DNA from: Thalassobius sp. I31.1
GTDB lineage: Bacteria > Pseudomonadota > Alphaproteobacteria > Rhodobacterales > Rhodobacteraceae
Length of the DNA: 64,000 nucleotides
Assembly (NCBI RefSeq): GCF_003031585.1
Contig: NZ_PWAA01000022.1
Span: 124,001-188,000 of the forward strand
Direction: 5' to 3'
Of the stretch, positions 34,072 through 43,689 are shown one piece after another (the first letter of the stretch is position 1; the number at the start of each line of letters is the position of its first letter). The notes beneath the pieces were generated by a model, which did no database searches, had not been told where the DNA came from, and saw nothing but the letters and a program-made list of their open reading frames with translations. The position numbers were made by a program, and so were the translations under genes.

Positions 34072-35174
34072 CGCACCACAAATTCCGCATGCAGGGCGCC
34101 TGCGGCTTTGATGCTTTTGAGGATGTCGATCATATCGCGGGGCGATACGCCAAGCGCGTTCAGCCCTGCGATGACTTCGGACAGGGACGTCCCTTCGTTC
34201 AGCTCCGCCAGCCCGGTGCCTTCTTCTTCTTCAATGCCCGCGCGGGTGCGGGGTACGACAACCATCTCGCCCGGAGAAAACGGGTTGGGTTGCACAACAA
34301 TCGGATCTTCCTGGATGCGTAGGGTCAGGTTGCCCTGTGCCACGGCCACACGCGAAATGCGCACATCGTCGCCCATCACAATTGTGCCGGAACGCTGATC
34401 CACAACAACGCGCGCGCGTCTTTCCGGGGTGACCAGAATGTTTTCAATCCGCCCCAGTGCATGCGCAGGCGAGGTCATGCGGGTGGAAGCGATATCAATC
34501 TGTACCGTGCCCGCATCCAGCATCACCGAAACCCCGCGCCCGAAATCTTCGTTGATTGCCTGTTCAATGCGGCCAGCGGTGGTGAAATCAGGGGTGCGCA
34601 GGGCAAGGCGCAGGGTGGAAAGTGAAGACAGTTCAAAGTCAATTTCCCGTTCAACCCGGGCACCGGCAGGAATAACACCCGCAGTCGGAACCCCCTGGGT
34701 GACACTGCCACCGTCGCCTTCTGCACTGATGCCACCCGCGATGATCGTGCCCTGGGCGACCGCGTAAATTTCACCGTCAGCAGCGTTCAGCGGTGTCATG
34801 ATCAGGGTGCCACCCAGCAGGCTTTTGGCGTCGCCAATTGCGGAAACAGTGATATCAATCTGGCTGCCTGCGCGGGAAAACGGGGGCAGGGTGGCGGTGA
34901 CAAAGACGGCGGCGACGTTCTTGGGGCGGAACTGTTCGCCGGTCACATTCACACCCAGACGTTCAAGGATGTTGGACATGATTTCTTCGGTGAAGGGTGC
35001 ATTTCGGATGCCATCGCCCGTGCCATTCAGACCCACAACCAGGCCATATCCGACAAGATCATTCCCGCGGACACCGTCAAATTCCACAAGGTCTTTGATA
35101 CGGATCGGCGTCGCCAGGACAAGGCTGGCATTCAGGAAGAAAAACAAAAGGGTGTGCAGTATAAGTTTAAACAT
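34068..35174 (-). CDS. flgI: Flagellar P-ring protein FlgI
   Basis: A 368-residue secreted protein with a signal peptide (cleavage after about residue 21) that forms the periplasmic P ring of the basal body. The family pattern is obvious: RIKDLVEFDGVRGNDLVGYGLVVGLNGTGDG near residues 25-55, LLGGTLIMTPL, and the C-terminal SLSEVIAGLNALGVSPRDMIDILKSIKAAGALHAE. It is the last gene of a minus-strand flagellar operon, and its start overlaps the flgL stop by one base. Confidence 0.97.
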   Translation of the reverse strand: MFKLILHTLLFFFLNASLVLATPIRIKDLVEFDGVRGNDLVGYGLVVGLNGTGDGIRNAPFTEEIMSNILERLGVNVTGEQFRPKNVAAVFVTATLPPFSRAGSQIDITVSAIGDAKSLLGGTLIMTPLNAADGEIYAVAQGTIIAGGISAEGDGGSVTQGVPTAGVIPAGARVEREIDFELSSLSTLRLALRTPDFTTAGRIEQAINEDFGRGVSVMLDAGTVQIDIASTRMTSPAHALGRIENILVTPERRARVVVDQRSGTIVMGDDVRISRVAVAQGNLTLRIQEDPIVVQPNPFSPGEMVVVPRTRAGIEEEEGTGLAELNEGTSLSEVIAGLNALGVSPRDMIDILKSIKAAGALHAEFVVR

Positions 35175-36181
35175 TACAGATAGTTCGCCAATGAAAGACG
35201 CGACAGGCGCGAGGTGAGGGTATAAAGGGTTTCAAGTTGGATCTGGGCGGCTTCAAGTTCGGTCGCGCTTTGGTAGGGGTCCGCTTCCACAATGCCGGCG
35301 CGGGCAATTTCCAAGACCTGAGATTCCGTTGCATTGCGGACAGAAGCCTGTTCAATCTGGGCTTCGGCGGTGCCGATATTTGTGCGCATGGTCAGGATGC
35401 TGCTTTCGGCAGAAATCAGGGTAGAGGCCGAATAAGACACCAGCGCCGTCTGTTCCGTCAGGTTGCTGGCAAGGGCGCCGTCATGCACGAGGGCGGCGGT
35501 GGCCAGCCCCTTCAGAGTTTCACGAATGGCGGTGTCATCCGCACGGGCTGTCAGCGTGGCGCTTTCGTGAGGTCCGATACTGAGAGGGGCAAGGTTTGTT
35601 GTGCTGCCCTGGTAGGCAACGGTTTCGAAATCACCGCCTGGCGCGAACCATGTGTCAATCACGCCCTGAACGCCTGCGGCGGTTGTTTCCGCAGCGATGG
35701 CCAGGTTCAGTGCATTCAGGATGGCTTCCGGATTGGCCAGCGAAACCTGATCCGTTGCAGTGCCTGAAAACAGGCTGCGCCCGGCGACCTGGGTGTTTAT
35801 GGCGGAAATGACTGCGCCGAATTTCTGTTTGGCGTCCCCCGTGGCCGGGGAGATCATATGGATATGCCCGGAATCACTGGCCATCAGAAGATCAGGCGCG
35901 GCGTCAGATACATAGGTCTGCACTGTTTCCAGGGCGTTCTGCATCGTTGTCGTCGTCAGGGCGGCGGATGCATTGGCGTGTTGATAGGCTTCCAGCGTTT
36001 TCAGGGATCGTTCGATGCTGGTCAGGGGGGAATAATCACCACCAACCCGATCTGCCACATCCTGTACCTTTCCGGTCGTCAGTTCGAGCGAAAGCTGGTT
36101 CATCCTGGATTTCAGATCAGCGTTGAGCCGGTTCATCTGATAGCTTTGTGACATATCACCGACGGAAAGAAAGTTGGGCAT
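35174..36181 (-). CDS. flgL: Flagellar hook-associated protein 3 FlgL
   Basis: A 335-residue hook-filament junction protein. The N- and C-terminal heptad-rich parts are flagellin-like (MNRLNADLKSRMNQLSLELTTGK at the start; ELEAAQIQLETLYTLTSRLSRLSLANYL at the end). The position directly after flgK confirms the identity. The start codon follows the flgK stop without a gap. Confidence 0.93.
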   Translation of the reverse strand: MPNFLSVGDMSQSYQMNRLNADLKSRMNQLSLELTTGKVQDVADRVGGDYSPLTSIERSLKTLEAYQHANASAALTTTTMQNALETVQTYVSDAAPDLLMASDSGHIHMISPATGDAKQKFGAVISAINTQVAGRSLFSGTATDQVSLANPEAILNALNLAIAAETTAAGVQGVIDTWFAPGGDFETVAYQGSTTNLAPLSIGPHESATLTARADDTAIRETLKGLATAALVHDGALASNLTEQTALVSYSASTLISAESSILTMRTNIGTAEAQIEQASVRNATESQVLEIARAGIVEADPYQSATELEAAQIQLETLYTLTSRLSRLSLANYL

Positions 36182-37636
36182 TTATAATCCTATCAACATT
36201 TGAATAAGTTCATCTGCGGTCTGCAGAACCCGCGCGTTGGCGGCATAGGCCTGTTCCACCAGCAGTAATTCCTGCATTTCCCGATCTGTATCGACACCGG
36301 CCTGCAATTCAAGCGTTCGGAAGGTTTCATATTGCGCGTTGCTGTAACTCAGATTGGCCTCGGCAGCCTGACGCTGGATACCAAACCCAGACAGAAGATC
36401 AGATGTCAGCACAGTCATGCTGCGCGGTTCTGCCGAAAAGCCACCGGACAGTACCGTTTGCGGTGCCTGAAGCGCAGAGGCGAGCCGTTGCAACTGGCTG
36501 GCATCGCCGACATCACCAGGCGTAACGGCACCAATCCCATCCCGCAAACGGCGGATTTCCCCACCGGCGGCGGGATCTACCTGGGCGTTGATCTCCAGGC
36601 GAGCGGACAATCCTTCTTCATTCAGGGGACCAAAGGCAGCGCCGCCGTCTGTGAACAAACCTGCGTCTGTCGGGCCCAGGGTCGGGTCGGTTGTGACAGA
36701 CTGAAACCGTTCCACCAGGTTGCGGGCCACGGCATCCATCTGCGCCTGGGCATCCGGGGCAAGTTCATCGCGCACCGCAAATTCCGCGATCAGCGAACCG
36801 CCTTTCAACATGCTGTGTTCTGAACTTGTGTCAATTGCAACACCGTTCAGGGTCAGGCCGGACAGTGGGCTGCCAGCGGACATGCCCGGGGTGATCACCT
36901 TGGTTGCGGTGAAGCCGATTTCGGCAGCTTTGCTGTCAACCAGGACCGCGCCGCCGCGGGTGAACAGGGCAACGGTTCCATTGTCTCGTGCAACCTGATT
37001 AACTGGTACAATCGAAGACACCCCGTCAATGACCCGCTGGCGCTGATCCATGAGGGCTGCTGTATCCAGCCCGCGGGCCTGAGTAGCGGCGATGGAAATG
37101 TTCAGATCTTTAACCTGCTGCAGGGCCTCATTCAGCTGTTTGACTTGTGTGCCGATTGCGTTGTCGGCCTCTTCCCGCAGGATCTGAATGCTGTCTGAGG
37201 TCTGTTTCAGGTGTTGTGTTATGCCCCGAGCTTCATTCAGTGCGGCGCTTAATCCCGGTTCTGATGCCGGATCACTTGCGGCAGTGATCAATGCGGATTC
37301 AAAGGCCGCAAATCTGCCGGAAAGGGACCCGGGTTCTTCGGGAATGCCAATCTGTTTTTCAAGGTTCTCAAAGAACTTCATATAGGTCGTGTTGGATCCA
37401 ACCCCTGCATCGGCAAGGCGGCGATCCTGGATGATGCCATTGTCGATCAGCCGGGTGACGCCATCAATGCGTACGCCAGATCCGCCCCTGCCGACGGTTG
37501 CGGCAGACACATCCAGCTGCCGCACACCGTAGCCATCGGTATTGGCGTTGGCGATATTGGAAGACACAACTTCTGCCCGGCGCGATGTTGCATTCAGGCC
37601 GGACAGAGCATTGGCGATTGAACCTGTTATGGTCAT
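36182..37636 (-). CDS. flgK: Flagellar hook-associated protein 1 FlgK
   Basis: A 484-residue hook-associated protein. The N-terminus MTITGSIANALSGLNATSRRAEVVSSNIANANTDGYGVR carries the rod/hook signature (SNIANANTDGY), and the C-terminus ends with ELLLVEQAYAANARVLQTADELIQMLIGL, the typical FlgK close. It follows flgE by 39 bp. Confidence 0.96.
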   Translation of the reverse strand: MTITGSIANALSGLNATSRRAEVVSSNIANANTDGYGVRQLDVSAATVGRGGSGVRIDGVTRLIDNGIIQDRRLADAGVGSNTTYMKFFENLEKQIGIPEEPGSLSGRFAAFESALITAASDPASEPGLSAALNEARGITQHLKQTSDSIQILREEADNAIGTQVKQLNEALQQVKDLNISIAATQARGLDTAALMDQRQRVIDGVSSIVPVNQVARDNGTVALFTRGGAVLVDSKAAEIGFTATKVITPGMSAGSPLSGLTLNGVAIDTSSEHSMLKGGSLIAEFAVRDELAPDAQAQMDAVARNLVERFQSVTTDPTLGPTDAGLFTDGGAAFGPLNEEGLSARLEINAQVDPAAGGEIRRLRDGIGAVTPGDVGDASQLQRLASALQAPQTVLSGGFSAEPRSMTVLTSDLLSGFGIQRQAAEANLSYSNAQYETFRTLELQAGVDTDREMQELLLVEQAYAANARVLQTADELIQMLIGL

Positions 37637-37675
37637 GGTGAATCCTGGTTACCTTTCTGGTCCCGGATCTGTGGC

Positions 37676-38992
37676 TTAACGTTTGATGTTGGTGGTCTCC
37701 TGCAACATCTCATCCACAGTCTGGATTACCTTGGCGTTTGAGGAATAGGCGCGCTGGGTCTGGATCAGGGCGGTCAGTTCGCCCGCCACATCTGTTGTGG
37801 ATCCTTCGCGGGCGTAGCCCGAGACAGCGCCAGTCGGGCCGTCACCTGCATCCCAGAGGAAGAATGACCCGCTGTTTGGCGACACCTGATAGGCCTGATT
37901 GTTCATCGCGATCAGGTTGTTCGGGCTTGGCACATCGACCAGCGGCACCTGATACAGACGGCGAATAAAACCAGTGTCATAGGTTGCGTTGATGAACCCA
38001 TTTTCATCGATTTCGACCGATGTCAGATTGCCCACAGGGGAGCCGTCTTTTGTGATCGAAGTTGGTGCAAATCTGTCGGAAAGCTGGGTTAATCCGTTGG
38101 TGTCCCCAAGCTGACCAATCGTGACAGTCAGAGGGCCACCATCCACTGTGAGGGCAAGTTCGCCGGTTGCCGGATCGTAAGCCCCGCCAGAGTTCACAGT
38201 GACCGACGCCAGTGTGCCACCGTTAGCCTGGCTGTCATCAAAGGTCAGCGTGTAATTCCCGATACTTGCACCGGCCTGAGCAGAATCTGTAATTTCCATT
38301 GTCCAGGTGTTGGAAAAGCCCGTGGTGGGTGGTGTTGGGATTGTGGGTGTGAAGGTGATATCCAGCGTTTCAGACGTGCCGAGATTGCCGAAATATTCTA
38401 CAGATAGCGGCAAAGGCGTACCAGGCATGCCCAGTTCCGTTTCAGTCGCTGGCAGGTTCACCCCCAGATTCATCTGGGTTGTTGGGTCACCAGCGGTCTG
38501 GTTGGAATTGATGCGCACAGGTTCCAGCCCTGCTGTTGTATCACGTGGAAACGTATCAATAGAGCCATCAGCATTGGCAGGAACACCCAGCAGAACAAGA
38601 CCGGATTTTGTGCGCAGAATTCCATTGGAATCGGTGTGGAAAGAACCGGTTGTTGTCATCATGAGTGGCTGATCGCCGGACGTTGCGCCAACAGATGTGG
38701 TCGTGGTCACCGGCAGCATACCGCGCCCGGCAATCGCAATATCCATTGCATTGGATGTGGATACAATCGGGCCGCGTTCTTCCACCAGTCGTGTTGTACT
38801 GGCGCGTACGCCACCAGCGGAATACGTACCGGAAGAGGAACTTTGCGTGATAACGAATGAATCGAAATCCGCCATCGCGCGTTTGTATCCAAATGTGTTG
38901 GAATTTGCGATGTTGTCAGAAATCGTTGCCAGTTTGGTGGCATTGGCAAAAAGCCCGGCCACGCCCGCGTTAAGCGATGAGGAAATTGTCAT
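37676..38992 (-). CDS. flgE: Flagellar hook protein FlgE
   Basis: A 438-residue hook protein. The N-terminal rod/hook signature SDNIANSNTFGYKRA lies near residues 24-38 and the C-terminal LTALIQTQRAYSSNAKVIQTVDEMLQ near 405-430. The central region is rich in Thr/Gly/Asn as usual. It is transcribed before flgK on the minus strand; a 99-bp gap separates it from motB. Confidence 0.95.
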   Translation of the reverse strand: MTISSSLNAGVAGLFANATKLATISDNIANSNTFGYKRAMADFDSFVITQSSSSGTYSAGGVRASTTRLVEERGPIVSTSNAMDIAIAGRGMLPVTTTTSVGATSGDQPLMMTTTGSFHTDSNGILRTKSGLVLLGVPANADGSIDTFPRDTTAGLEPVRINSNQTAGDPTTQMNLGVNLPATETELGMPGTPLPLSVEYFGNLGTSETLDITFTPTIPTPPTTGFSNTWTMEITDSAQAGASIGNYTLTFDDSQANGGTLASVTVNSGGAYDPATGELALTVDGGPLTVTIGQLGDTNGLTQLSDRFAPTSITKDGSPVGNLTSVEIDENGFINATYDTGFIRRLYQVPLVDVPSPNNLIAMNNQAYQVSPNSGSFFLWDAGDGPTGAVSGYAREGSTTDVAGELTALIQTQRAYSSNAKVIQTVDEMLQETTNIKR

Positions 38993-39091
38993 GGTGCGCC
39001 TTTCTGCTGCATCAATCCTTGGTCTGATTTCAGCAGTAAGCGCTGCACCTTAACATCAGGCTAACATTTAAAATGCGAAGGAAATTCGGGC

Positions 39092-39949
39092 CTATTCCGG
39101 CTGATTTGACCGTAGCAGGATCAATTCCAGCCGGTTATTGCGCACAGACATCGGATCAAGGGCCACAAGCTTGCGATCCGCAAAACCTGAGATGCGCTGG
39201 GTGCGCTCTTCGGCAAACCCGCTGTCCTCCATCAACAGACGCATTGACGTGGCGCGGGCCGATGACAGATCCCAGGCCGGATTATGCGCAAGTACAACAG
39301 GATGCGCCATGATATGCCCGTTGATCGCAAGCTGGTTTTCAACCAGAGCAAAGACCCTGGTCAGAATGTCAGAGATTTCCTGCAGGGTTTCGGTCGGGTC
39401 TGCGGTGTCTTTCAGAAAAAGGGGTTCGCCGGGAAGGTCGAAAATTTCGACGATCAGCCCTTCATCTGTCACACGTGTTAAGACGTGTTTCATAGGGTTA
39501 TCCGTCGCAAAGCTTTCACCACCACTCCCGGCAAGTTCTTCAAGGATCTGTTGAATTTCCTCTTCTTCCCGGGCGACTTCCTGTGGGATTGCGCCCTGAC
39601 TGTCACCTGCGGTCGCCCCGGCTGCGGCATCTTCAGAGGAAGGGGCTGAAAGCGATCCCCCTGTCCCATTCTGGGCAAGGGTTTCTTCTGTGAAGACGGA
39701 ATCGCCGCCGCCCATGCCATCCCCGCCACCAGATACCCGGTGCACAGGGATTGTGGGGCTGAAATAATCAGCGATCCCTTTGCGTTGTTTTTCCGTTGTG
39801 GCGTTCAGCAGCCACATCAACATGAAAAAAGCCATCATCGCGGTTACAAAATCCGCATAGGCTACTTTCCAGGCACCGCCATGATGCCCGTCACCGCCGC
39901 CTTTTTTAACCTTTTTGATGATTACAGGGGCCAGCCCATCCGCACCCAT
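39092..39949 (-). CDS. motB: Flagellar stator protein MotB
   Basis: A 285-residue stator component. The single transmembrane segment with the proton-conducting aspartate (YADFVTAMMAFFMLMWLL, Asp33) is preceded by a basic, His/Gly-rich N-terminus. An acidic, Gly-rich linker leads to an OmpA-like peptidoglycan-binding domain (about 190-280; HNPAWDLSSARATSMRLLM and RISGFADRKL). It is the first gene seen of the flagellar run motB-flgE-flgK-flgL-flgI. MotA is not in the window. Confidence 0.95.
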   Translation of the reverse strand: MGADGLAPVIIKKVKKGGGDGHHGGAWKVAYADFVTAMMAFFMLMWLLNATTEKQRKGIADYFSPTIPVHRVSGGGDGMGGGDSVFTEETLAQNGTGGSLSAPSSEDAAAGATAGDSQGAIPQEVAREEEEIQQILEELAGSGGESFATDNPMKHVLTRVTDEGLIVEIFDLPGEPLFLKDTADPTETLQEISDILTRVFALVENQLAINGHIMAHPVVLAHNPAWDLSSARATSMRLLMEDSGFAEERTQRISGFADRKLVALDPMSVRNNRLELILLRSNQPE

Positions 39950-40037
39950 CCCGCCACCTCATATTTACCCGGGATCATGGATAGCAGAGGTGTGTGAACG
40001 GGCGCTTAACGTCCAAAATTACACGGGTTTTCAGGGC

Positions 40038-41330
40038 TTAAACGATCACATCCTGTGCTTTTTGTGTGCCAACCGCAAAAACGCGTTTGTAGCGTTCGAT
40101 CTGATCTGCCGGGCCCATAGCTTTGTTTGGGTTGTCAGAAAGCTTCACCGTGGAGCGCCCGTTGGCTTTGATCGCTTTGCAGACCAGTGAGAAGGGCGCC
40201 AGGGCATTATCCGGAACAAGCCCGCGGAAATCATTGGTTAACAATGTGCCCCAGCCGAAGGACACGCGAACACGTCCCTGAAACTGTGCACTTAACTCGC
40301 GCACTTTTTCGACATCCAGCCCGTCGGAAAAGATGACCAGTTTTTTCGTCGGATCTTCGCCACGGGATTTCCACCAGTTAATCGCATTTTCAGCGCCGGT
40401 GGCCGGATCACCGGAATCGATCCGGATGCCTGTCCATTCATTCAGCCATTCAGGTGCACGATCAAGGAACCCCTGTGTGCCATAGGTGTCGGGCAGAATG
40501 ACGCGCAACATGCCGTCGTGTTCTTCGTGCCAGTCCTCAAGAACCTGGTAGGGGGCCTGCGCAAGGGCTGCGTCATCTTCCGCAAGGGCGGAATACACCA
40601 TCGGCAGTTCATGGGCATTGGTGCCGATCGCTTCAATTTCGCGTTGCATGGCAATCCGGCAATTGGATGTGCCGACAAATTTTTCGCCCAGCCCTTCCAT
40701 CATGGCCTGAACGCACCAGTCCTGCCAGAGGTAAGAGTGACGACGGCGTGTGCCAAAATCTGCGATGCGCAGATTTTCGACGCTGCGCAGGGCTTCGACT
40801 TTTTCCCAGAGCTTGGTCATCGCCCGGGCATAAAGCACCTGCAGTTCGAATTTCTTCATGGTGTTCAGGACAGCCCGGCTGCGCAGTTCCATCAGAATCG
40901 CAAGGGCCGGAATTTCCCACAGCATGACTTCGGGCCAGGAGCCTTCGAAAGTCAGTTCATACTGGCCGTCGCGCTTTTCCAGATGATAATCCGGCAGGCG
41001 CATGTTTTCGAACCATTCCATAAAATCCGGGCGGAACATCTGGCGTTTGCCGTAGAATGTATTGCCGCGCAGCCAGGTGCTTTCGCCCCGGGACAGAGAC
41101 AGGGATTTCACATGATCCAATTGTTCGCGCAATTCGCCTTCGTCGATCAGTTCGGCCAGGCGAATGTCTTTGGATCGGTTGATCAGGCTGAAGGTAACGG
41201 TTGTGTCGGGTTTGTTGCGAAACACAGACTGGCACATCAGAAGTTTGTAAAAATCCGTATCGATCAATGACCGGACAATTGGATCGATTTTCCATTTGTG
41301 ATTGTACACACGTGTTGCGATGTCGATCAT
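40038..41330 (-). CDS. pncB: Nicotinate phosphoribosyltransferase
   Basis: A 430-residue NAD-salvage enzyme that makes nicotinate mononucleotide from nicotinate and PRPP. The signatures LIDTDFYKLLMCQSVF near residue 23, FGTRRRHSYLWQD near 193, GTSNCRIAM near 222 and FSDGLDVEKV near 335 are all characteristic. It is the third gene of a minus-strand order pncA - hybrid kinase - pncB and acts directly downstream of PncA in the pathway. Confidence 0.97.
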   Translation of the reverse strand: MIDIATRVYNHKWKIDPIVRSLIDTDFYKLLMCQSVFRNKPDTTVTFSLINRSKDIRLAELIDEGELREQLDHVKSLSLSRGESTWLRGNTFYGKRQMFRPDFMEWFENMRLPDYHLEKRDGQYELTFEGSWPEVMLWEIPALAILMELRSRAVLNTMKKFELQVLYARAMTKLWEKVEALRSVENLRIADFGTRRRHSYLWQDWCVQAMMEGLGEKFVGTSNCRIAMQREIEAIGTNAHELPMVYSALAEDDAALAQAPYQVLEDWHEEHDGMLRVILPDTYGTQGFLDRAPEWLNEWTGIRIDSGDPATGAENAINWWKSRGEDPTKKLVIFSDGLDVEKVRELSAQFQGRVRVSFGWGTLLTNDFRGLVPDNALAPFSLVCKAIKANGRSTVKLSDNPNKAMGPADQIERYKRVFAVGTQKAQDVIV

Positions 41331-41381
41331 GATGCCTTCCTCTGCCAGCCGGGACTGTGGCGAATTTTACCGAAGGCTATC

Positions 41382-43628
41382 TCAGGATATTGCAGGATTG
41401 CCAGTGCTGTCAGAGAATATTTTTGTAAGCGTGCCGACAAGAACATCTTTTTTGACCGGTTTTGTGAGGAAACCATTCATGCCAGCAGAGGTGCAATCGA
41501 TCTGATGGCTGGAAAAGGCATTCGCTGTCAGCGCATATATGGGGACAGCGAGATAACGGTTCTGTTCTTCGAACTTCCGGATTTCACGGGTGGCTTCCAG
41601 CCCATCTTTCCCTGGCATGGAAACATCCATCAGGATCAGGTCAGGTTTGTTTTTGTGAAATGAATCAATGACTTCAAATCCATCGGTGGCAAAGTCCAGA
41701 TCCATCCCGGTGTCTCGCAGCAGTCTGCTCAGGATGAACCGGTTTGTTTTGTTGTCATCTGCGATGAGGACAGATTTTCCCTTTAGTGATGAATTGCCGG
41801 GCTGTGTTGCCAGAAGGGGTTCGTTTCCGGACGGTAGCCTGGCGGGCAATGTCAGTGTGAAAGCCGACCCTTTACCAATCGTGGACGCTACTGAAATGCG
41901 GCCCCCCATGGCATGGGCGAGTTTCTGTGAAATGCTCAACCCAAGGCCGGTGCCACCAAAACGCCTTGAGACACTGGAATCAGCCTGAGTGAATTCTTCG
42001 AAGATGGCAGAAAGCTTATTTTCAGCTATGCCAATGCCGGTGTCATGGATGACGACAGAGATTTCCGGGGCATCAGGTGCCTCTGGACCGAATATTTCAC
42101 AATCAACCTGTCCGTCAGAAGTGAACTTAATCGCATTGCCGATCAGGTTCATCAGAACTTGCCTGAACCTGCCAGGATCGCCCGTGATCACATCGGGCAC
42201 ATCTTCTGCGATGTGAATATTCAGGCCAATTTGTTTCCCGTTTGCGATTGGTTTGAGAAGCTCTGTGGTTTTCAACGCGACCTGTCGGACTGAGAAATTA
42301 TGTTGCTCCAGCTCAGCTTTGCCTGCCTCAAGACGTGTCAGATCAAGGGTATTGTTAATAATGCCAAGCAGGGCCCCGCCGGCATCTGAAATCGTTTCGG
42401 TCAGATGGCGCTGATCCGGGTTCAGATCACTTTCCAGCAACAGATCCGTGACCCCGATAATGCCATTCATCGGGGTGCGGATCTCATGGCTCATTGTGGC
42501 GAGGAACGCGGTTTTGGCGCGCGCGGTTTCTTCGGCGGTTTCCCGGGCTTCTGCCAGATCGGCTTCGCGCTGTTTCAGGGCATGAATATCGCGTTCAATA
42601 GACACGAAATTAATAAGAATGCCCATGTCGTCATAGACCGGAGAAATATTGATTTCATACCATTTCGTCTGACCGTTTTTATCATAATTCAGAATTTCAG
42701 TACGAACGCCTTCGCCTTCCTTCCTGGCCTGGATGAGCTTTTGTATAACGGCAGGGTCCGTTTCTGGGCCATTCAGCATTTTGATGTGTTGCCCAAGAAT
42801 GTCCTTCTCGGAATATCCGGTCGAGTGGATAAACGTGTCATTCACCCAGCTGATCGTGCCATCGGTTTCTGTAATGATGACAATGTCGCTGGCGTTGCGT
42901 GCCACGAGGGCAAGTTGTTTTGTCAGGTTCTGACTGCGGATCAGGCGATCACGTGCTTCTTCAGCCTCCAGTTTTTCCTGTAACAAATGACGCTTTGCCA
43001 GCTGTGCCGCGTGAAAGCTTTTGTACCGGCTGACCATAAGCATAACAGCCATCAGACTGAACAGGCTAATGGCCGCCAGATCAAATCCCAACCCTGGATC
43101 CATACCGTCCGCGACCTGAATGTCATGAAGAATCAGGAAGATTGTGACAAGGATATAGATCCCCAGCCGCAGGCGGCTGCCCCAGGGGAAAAATGGCATG
43201 GTTATGCTGGCGTGAATGATCAGTGTGGTGATGCAGACAAATGCAAAAAACCGTGTTTCGCCAAGGTCAGAGGCGCTCCAGACGATGGCCAGTCCGATTG
43301 ATGCGCAGATGGCCTGAAAAGCAGCGGTCAGGCGTTGAATATCACGACGCCTGCGAGAACACTGGTATTCGGCAATGGGGGTTTTGCGATCTTTCAGAAG
43401 GCTGCTGATGTGAACAACTTCGCCTGTCATACCAATCAGATAGGCCAGAAGCGCGAGGCCGGGTGTGGTAATGACAGCAAGAAGAACCGCGGCAAATGTC
43501 ATCATCGCAAGGCGGACGGGAACAGCGGCGACATACCCTCTGGCATACCGCAGAAACAGCCCATCAGGGCGATTCCTTATTTCGAAGCAGTTCAGGGCTT
43601 CCCGGGCGGTTTGATTGTTTGCATTCAT
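41382..43628 (-). CDS. Membrane hybrid sensor histidine kinase with LOV-like PAS domain
   Basis: A 748-residue protein: about six membrane segments (about 35-200), a coiled coil (210-240), a PAS domain (about 243-348), HisKA with the phospho-accepting His381 (MSHEIRTPMNG), HATPase (about 480-596; N-box FRQVLMNLIGNAIKF, GIGI, GGTGLGLSI), and a C-terminal receiver (617-740; Asp624/625, phosphoacceptor Asp668, Lys723). The PAS resembles LOV domains (VNDTFIHSTGYS, GPETDP, NYDKNG), but the flavin-cysteine position is Ile282 (GQHIKMLN), so photochemistry is unlikely. The signal is unknown. It sits between pncA and pncB, with gaps of 61 and 51 bp. No partner response regulator is adjacent. Confidence 0.92.
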   Translation of the reverse strand: MNANNQTAREALNCFEIRNRPDGLFLRYARGYVAAVPVRLAMMTFAAVLLAVITTPGLALLAYLIGMTGEVVHISSLLKDRKTPIAEYQCSRRRRDIQRLTAAFQAICASIGLAIVWSASDLGETRFFAFVCITTLIIHASITMPFFPWGSRLRLGIYILVTIFLILHDIQVADGMDPGLGFDLAAISLFSLMAVMLMVSRYKSFHAAQLAKRHLLQEKLEAEEARDRLIRSQNLTKQLALVARNASDIVIITETDGTISWVNDTFIHSTGYSEKDILGQHIKMLNGPETDPAVIQKLIQARKEGEGVRTEILNYDKNGQTKWYEINISPVYDDMGILINFVSIERDIHALKQREADLAEARETAEETARAKTAFLATMSHEIRTPMNGIIGVTDLLLESDLNPDQRHLTETISDAGGALLGIINNTLDLTRLEAGKAELEQHNFSVRQVALKTTELLKPIANGKQIGLNIHIAEDVPDVITGDPGRFRQVLMNLIGNAIKFTSDGQVDCEIFGPEAPDAPEISVVIHDTGIGIAENKLSAIFEEFTQADSSVSRRFGGTGLGLSISQKLAHAMGGRISVASTIGKGSAFTLTLPARLPSGNEPLLATQPGNSSLKGKSVLIADDNKTNRFILSRLLRDTGMDLDFATDGFEVIDSFHKNKPDLILMDVSMPGKDGLEATREIRKFEEQNRYLAVPIYALTANAFSSHQIDCTSAGMNGFLTKPVKKDVLVGTLTKIFSDSTGNPAIS

Positions 43629-43689
43629 TATACTGACCAGAGGGTTATGTGCCTCTCTATGCCAGTTGCCGGTTAATAAACGGTGTGTT

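Noticed and set aside
41382-43628. Kinase PAS domain considered as a blue-light LOV sensor
   Set aside because: The photoactive cysteine position is Ile282 and flavin-contact residues are changed, so photosensing is not supported.
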